Notes under the pieces: model-generated
Seen by the model: only the letters and a program-made list of their open reading frames with translations
Databases searched by the model: none
What the model was told of the DNA's origin: nothing
Shown here: in pieces, positions 23,497 through 27,179 of the stretch
Position numbering within the stretch: the first letter of the stretch is position 1
How the letters are laid out: every line of letters starts with the position of its first letter
Made by a program: the position numbers and the translations under genes
Assembly (NCBI GenBank): GCA_014730295.1
Contig: WJIN01000259.1
Coordinates: forward strand, 1-27,179
Direction of reading: 5' to 3'
DNA from: Promethearchaeota archaeon
GTDB taxonomy: Archaea; Asgardarchaeota; Lokiarchaeia; Sigynarchaeales; SOKP01
Length of the DNA stretch: 27,179 nt

Positions 23497-26400
23497 AAAA
23501 AATAGAAGGTTCAGTTTTGGTAATTGGGGGTGGAATAGCTGGGATTCAAGCTTCACTAGATTTAACAGAATTAGGATTCAATGTCTATTTAGTGGAAAAG
23601 TCACCTTCAATTGGTGGGCGTATGGCTCAATTAGATAAAACATTCCCTACGAATGATTGTTCGTTGTGTATATTAGCTCCAAAAATGGTAGAAGTCTATA
23701 GAAATCCTAATATAGAATTATTAACATATCATGAGGTTGAAAAGGTTTCTGGTAAAGCAGGTAATTTTACAGTCACTATTTTAAAAAAGCCTCGCTATAT
23801 AAATGAATCTAAATGTAAGGGATGCGGAGATTGTGCTGCTAAATGTCCCAAAATTGAAGTACCAAATGAATTTGATATGAATCTTGGAAAACGTAAATCA
23901 ATTTACATCCCGTTCCCCCAAGCAGTACCTCCTGTATATCTTATAGACCCAAATTTATGTTTGAAATTAACGAAAGACGTCTGTGGAGTATGCAGTAAAG
24001 TTTGTAAAGCTGAAGCTATTGATTACGATCAAAAACCCGTAGAATTTGATATAAATGTTGGTGCCATTGTAGTTGCTACTGGATTTGATATGTACGGAAG
24101 GGAACTTTCATCAAGATGGGGATATAGATTTGATAATGTTATAAACGCTTTAGAATATGAGAGGATCTTGTGCGCATCGGGGCCCTTCGGAGGTCATGTT
24201 TTAAGACCCAGTGATGAGCAAGAACCACATAAAATCGCCTTTATCCAATGCGCGGGTTCTAGAGATCTACATGAAGGAGTTCCTTATTGCTCAAGTGTAT
24301 GTTGTATGTATACTGCTAAAGAAGCAATTATAACGAAAGAACATGCTGATAAATCTCAGTGTTTTGTTTTCAGGCATGATCTAAGAGCTTATGGCAAGGA
24401 TTTTTACGAATTTACTCAAAGGGCTCAAGAGGAATATGGAGTTACTTATATACAAACAAAGATCAGCAAAATCAGTGAAAATCAAAAAACTAAAAATCTA
24501 TTAATTCATTATGAAAACTTATCTTCAAGTAAATTAGAGACATTTGAAGCTGATCTAGTTGTTTTAGCAACTCCATTAGTTCCTTCTAAGGGTGTGAACG
24601 AATTAGCTGAGATTTTAGGTATCGAATTAGATACTTACAATTTTTTTAAGGAGGATTCTTATTTTAATAAATCCCTTTCCTCTCGGGACGGGATATTTCT
24701 TTCAGGTTTTTGCCAAGGTCCAATGGATATTCCTGAAACAGTAGCGAATGCAAGTGGTGTGGCATCTCAGGTGGCTACCCTTCTAAATTCAGAAAGGTTT
24801 TCCCATATACAAGAAAAAGTATTTGAAGTTCCTGAAAAAAAGGTGCAAATTACAGATTCTCCCAGAATTGGAGTTTTAATTTGCCATTGTGGTATAAATA
24901 TTGGAAAATATGTTGATATTCCAAAAATCGTAGAATATATTAAAACTCTACCCCATGTAATTCATTGTGAGGATAATCTTTATTCATGTTCTAGCGACTC
25001 TCAAGAACGGATAAAAGAACTCATAAAAGAAAAAGATCTAAATCGATTTATTGTTGCTTCTTGTACACCCCGAACACATGAACCACTATTTCAAGAGACA
25101 TGTCAAGAAGCTGGCTTAAACAAGTATCTCTTTGAAATGGTCAATATTCGAGATCAATGTTCATGGGTTCATATGAAGGAAAAGGAATTAGCAACTTTAA
25201 AAGCCACAGATTTAATTAGAATGGCTGTTTCTAAAGCGAGACTTTTACAGCCACAAAAAGAAGAAACCTTGAAAATTGAGCCCGCTGCTTTAATAATCGG
25301 GGGAGGGATTTCTGGAATTACCGCCGCATTGAACATTGCCAATCAAGGATTTAAAGTATATCTTATTGAGAAAGAAAAAGAATTAGGAGGTTTACTTAAA
25401 GATATTAATATCCTTTATCCTAATAATAAAAATTCGTCAAAATTTCTAGAAGAAAATGTTGAAAGAGTAAGAAGTAATAAAAATATTATACTATATTTAA
25501 ACTCAAAAATAGAAGAGATAAAAGGATATATAGGTAATTATGAGATTTCATTATGTAATTCGAATAAAAAGATCATAAAATTCAAAGTCGGAACAATAAT
25601 AGTAGCAACAGGGGCACAAGAATTTAAACCTAATGGTATTTTTAAATACTCTCAGAAAAACACGAGGATTATAACTCAGCAAGAGCTAGAAAAAAAGCTT
25701 AAAGAAAAAGATTCTCATTGGCTAAATAATATTAATCGCATAACTGTTATTTTATGTGTAAATTCAAGGCAGAAAACTGGACTTCCATATTGCTCTAACA
25801 TCTGTTGTAGTATCTCTATAAAAAATATTGCTCTGTTAAAAGAACTCAAGCCAGAATTGGAAATTATAGTTTTATATAGAGATATGCAAATGGCTAAAAA
25901 AAAAATGGAAGACTATTATCGAGCACATAGAAAAGATGCTATATTTTTGAAATATGATCTAGAGAAACCTCCAAAAATATCAAAGCTAAAGAAACTTCAG
26001 GAAAGTTATGAAATTGAAGTATTTGATTTGAATTTGCAAGAGATTATAAAGTTTGAATCTGATTTACTAATTCTTTCTACTCCATTGATACCTTCTGATA
26101 ATGTTGAGGACCTAGCCAAAATGTTGAAGGTTCCTTTAGATAGTAATGGATTTTTCTTAGAAGCTCATGTGAAATTAAGACCATTAGATTTTGCTACAGA
26201 GGGTATATTTCTTTGTGGTTGCGCGCAGTGGCCAAAAAGCATTCAGAATTCGATATCACAAGCTTATGGGGCAGCTGGCAGAGCTTGTAGATTTTTAGGT
26301 ATGGGAGAAATAACTACATCTGGATTGATTGGTAAAGTAATTACTGAAAAGTGTATCGGATGTGGCAAATGTGAAGAAATTTGTCCTTATAATGCTATTG

Positions 26401-26600
26401 AATTACATAATGAAACCCTACATTTTGAAGATATTAGTATAGAGATAAAAAAGTCTAAAATCAATTCAGCTTTGTGTAAGGGATGTGGAACTTGTGCCGC
26501 TACTTGTCCCGTTGGGGCTATTTCCGTTAAGCATTACGACTTTAATCAAATTTATGAAATGATAGATTCATATCTAATTGAAAAACCCTGTTTGGAGTAA
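23493..26600 (+). CDS. Tandem double HdrA (cysteine form)
   Basis: In this 1035-residue protein, module 1 (1-445) lacks the HdrA N-domain but has GGGIAG (12-17), DCSLCILAPKM (Cys56, Cys59), an inserted ferredoxin (Cys108/111/114/118; Cys156/164/167/171) and the HdrA cluster set Cys253/266/270/271, spaced as in methanogen HdrA. Module 2 (455-1035) has the N-domain with CHCGINI (Cys464, 466), Cys499 and ASCTPR (Cys524), GGGISG (603-608), a second YCSNICC cluster motif and the C-terminal ferredoxin (Cys954-964, 995-1005). In module 2 the DCxxC block is lost (LGGLLKDINIL). The Cys at 59, 466 and 524 align with the three Sec of the first HdrA. The start is GTG 23493, overlapping the previous TGA. 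It is probably a two-flavin hub. Confidence 0.9.
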   Translation: MKKIEGSVLVIGGGIAGIQASLDLTELGFNVYLVEKSPSIGGRMAQLDKTFPTNDCSLCILAPKMVEVYRNPNIELLTYHEVEKVSGKAGNFTVTILKKPRYINESKCKGCGDCAAKCPKIEVPNEFDMNLGKRKSIYIPFPQAVPPVYLIDPNLCLKLTKDVCGVCSKVCKAEAIDYDQKPVEFDINVGAIVVATGFDMYGRELSSRWGYRFDNVINALEYERILCASGPFGGHVLRPSDEQEPHKIAFIQCAGSRDLHEGVPYCSSVCCMYTAKEAIITKEHADKSQCFVFRHDLRAYGKDFYEFTQRAQEEYGVTYIQTKISKISENQKTKNLLIHYENLSSSKLETFEADLVVLATPLVPSKGVNELAEILGIELDTYNFFKEDSYFNKSLSSRDGIFLSGFCQGPMDIPETVANASGVASQVATLLNSERFSHIQEKVFEVPEKKVQITDSPRIGVLICHCGINIGKYVDIPKIVEYIKTLPHVIHCEDNLYSCSSDSQERIKELIKEKDLNRFIVASCTPRTHEPLFQETCQEAGLNKYLFEMVNIRDQCSWVHMKEKELATLKATDLIRMAVSKARLLQPQKEETLKIEPAALIIGGGISGITAALNIANQGFKVYLIEKEKELGGLLKDINILYPNNKNSSKFLEENVERVRSNKNIILYLNSKIEEIKGYIGNYEISLCNSNKKIIKFKVGTIIVATGAQEFKPNGIFKYSQKNTRIITQQELEKKLKEKDSHWLNNINRITVILCVNSRQKTGLPYCSNICCSISIKNIALLKELKPELEIIVLYRDMQMAKKKMEDYYRAHRKDAIFLKYDLEKPPKISKLKKLQESYEIEVFDLNLQEIIKFESDLLILSTPLIPSDNVEDLAKMLKVPLDSNGFFLEAHVKLRPLDFATEGIFLCGCAQWPKSIQNSISQAYGAAGRACRFLGMGEITTSGLIGKVITEKCIGCGKCEEICPYNAIELHNETLHFEDISIEIKKSKINSALCKGCGTCAATCPVGAISVKHYDFNQIYEMIDSYLIEKPCLE

Positions 26601-26604
26601 TGAT

Positions 26605-27033
26605 ATGTCAAAATCTCAAAAAAAATCTGCTAAAGAAAATTTTCATCCTAAGATCTTAGCTTTTTGCTGCAATTGGTGCAGTTATGCGGGGGCGGATCTC
26701 GCAGGAGTTTCACGATTTCAATATCCTCCCAATATCAGAATAATCAGAGTTATGTGTTCTGGGAGGGTTGATCCTTCCTTCGTTCTTAAGGCAATAATCG
26801 ACGGTGCCGACGGCATACTAATAACAGGATGCCATATTGGGGATTGCCATTATCTTTCGGGAAATGAATATACTAAAAAGCGATTTGAAAATCTTTCTAA
26901 TATTGTAATCAAACAAATCGGACTACATCCCGATCGCATTAGACTTGAATGGGTGAGTGCATCTGAAGGTCGAAAGTTTGCTGATTTAATTACTGAATTT
27001 ACAAATAAAGTAAAAGAATTAGGTCCTCTTTAA
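26605..27033 (+). CDS. mvhD: MvhD (cysteine form)
   Basis: This 142-residue standard MvhD, the [2Fe-2S] subunit docking on HdrA, has FCCNWCSYAGADLAGVSR, IRVMCSGRVDPSF, GCHIGDCHYLSGN and LEWVSASEGRKFA, all family blocks, with all Cys present and no UGA. It is closer to the family norm than the Sec copy upstream. The start is placed at ATG 26605, four bases after the hdrA stop, with GGAG at 26593-26596; an in-frame TTG at 26578 would add nine residues inside the hdrA gene and is less likely. As the last gene of the operon, it pairs with the double HdrA just as the first two genes pair with each other. Confidence 0.93.
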   Translation: MSKSQKKSAKENFHPKILAFCCNWCSYAGADLAGVSRFQYPPNIRIIRVMCSGRVDPSFVLKAIIDGADGILITGCHIGDCHYLSGNEYTKKRFENLSNIVIKQIGLHPDRIRLEWVSASEGRKFADLITEFTNKVKELGPL

Positions 27034-27038
27034 AAATA

Positions 27039-27116
27039 AGGCAAATTTTCTTTTATATTAGATATACCTATTATTAATTTTGCCTATAAATAAATTAAAA
27101 TAGGAGATCTTTTTTT
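27039..27116 (+). terminator. Operon-end inverted repeat and T-run
   Basis: AGGCAAA (27039-27045) is complementary to TTTGCCT (27079-27085), and a run of seven T follows at 27110-27116. Together they form a plausible 3' end of the redox operon. The spacer of 33 bases is long for a simple hairpin, so only the T-run may matter. The last 60 bases of the window contain nothing else recognisable. Confidence 0.35.
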
Positions 27117-27179
27117 CAAAAATAATTAAAATCTTTCTAAATAAAAATTAAGTATTTTAAAAATGCCAACACTTTATTC

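Noticed and set aside
26578..26604. TTG 26578 as the start of the second mvhD
   Set aside because: ATG 26605 has a good GGAG site and sits directly after the hdrA stop; the earlier start has no ribosome binding site and adds nine unconserved residues.

Overview
This AT-rich window most likely comes from an Asgard (Lokiarchaeota-like) archaeon. That is an inference from gene content: a Rag/Gtr-type GTPase with a C-terminal roadblock-like region, an MglA-like GTPase, a probable arrestin-fold protein, several F420 dehydrogenase beta-type proteins, and HdrA and MvhD/VhuD genes that use UGA as selenocysteine. TTG and GTG starts, TATA-like boxes and only occasional Shine-Dalgarno sites also fit an archaeon. 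No Sec machinery and no RNA gene lies in the window.

Layout. Positions 1-1538 (+) hold the tail of one gene, a class I glutamine amidotransferase and inorganic pyrophosphatase. Positions 1598-5118 (-) hold two tandem radical SAM proteins with B12-binding-like N-domains and a small NifU-type Fe-S protein. Positions 5327-7191 (+) hold a PCI-like winged-helix protein, a four-TM protein and an MglA-like GTPase. Positions 7192-9382 (-) hold a KduI-family isomerase, which abuts the GTPase with no gap, and an arrestin-like protein. A HAD hydrolase (+) follows. Positions 10460-16739 (-) hold two membrane proteins, an orphan VapB/RHH-like antitoxin, the Rag-like GTPase, an FrhB/FdhB-like flavo-iron-sulfur protein and a HEAT-repeat protein.

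The most striking part is the + strand redox operon at 17089-27033: hdrA(Sec) - mvhD(Sec) - frhB-like - frhB-like - hdrC/hdrB fusion (HdrD-like) - tandem double hdrA (Cys) - mvhD (Cys). The first two genes look broken because they carry five in-frame UGA codons (17155, 17329, 17704, 19098, 19251). Translated through, they give a full-length 653-residue HdrA and a 148-residue MvhD. Every UGA falls where the Cys paralogue in the same operon has Cys. Just after mvhD(Sec), 19500-19534 can fold into a core like the eukaryotic SECIS: AUGA, a 9-bp helix, an A-rich apical loop and GA. This agrees with the published observation that Lokiarchaeota SECIS elements resemble the eukaryotic type. The mvhD(Sec) stop is itself a UGA and touches this element.

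Working model (inference): the operon encodes an electron-bifurcating or -confurcating heterodisulfide-reductase-type complex. HdrA proteins would be the flavin hubs, MvhD the [2Fe-2S] adaptors, the FrhB-like proteins the F420 or ferredoxin entry modules, and the HdrCB fusion the disulfide or thiol catalytic part. The Sec and Cys HdrA-MvhD pairs could assemble into one larger complex or into alternative complexes.
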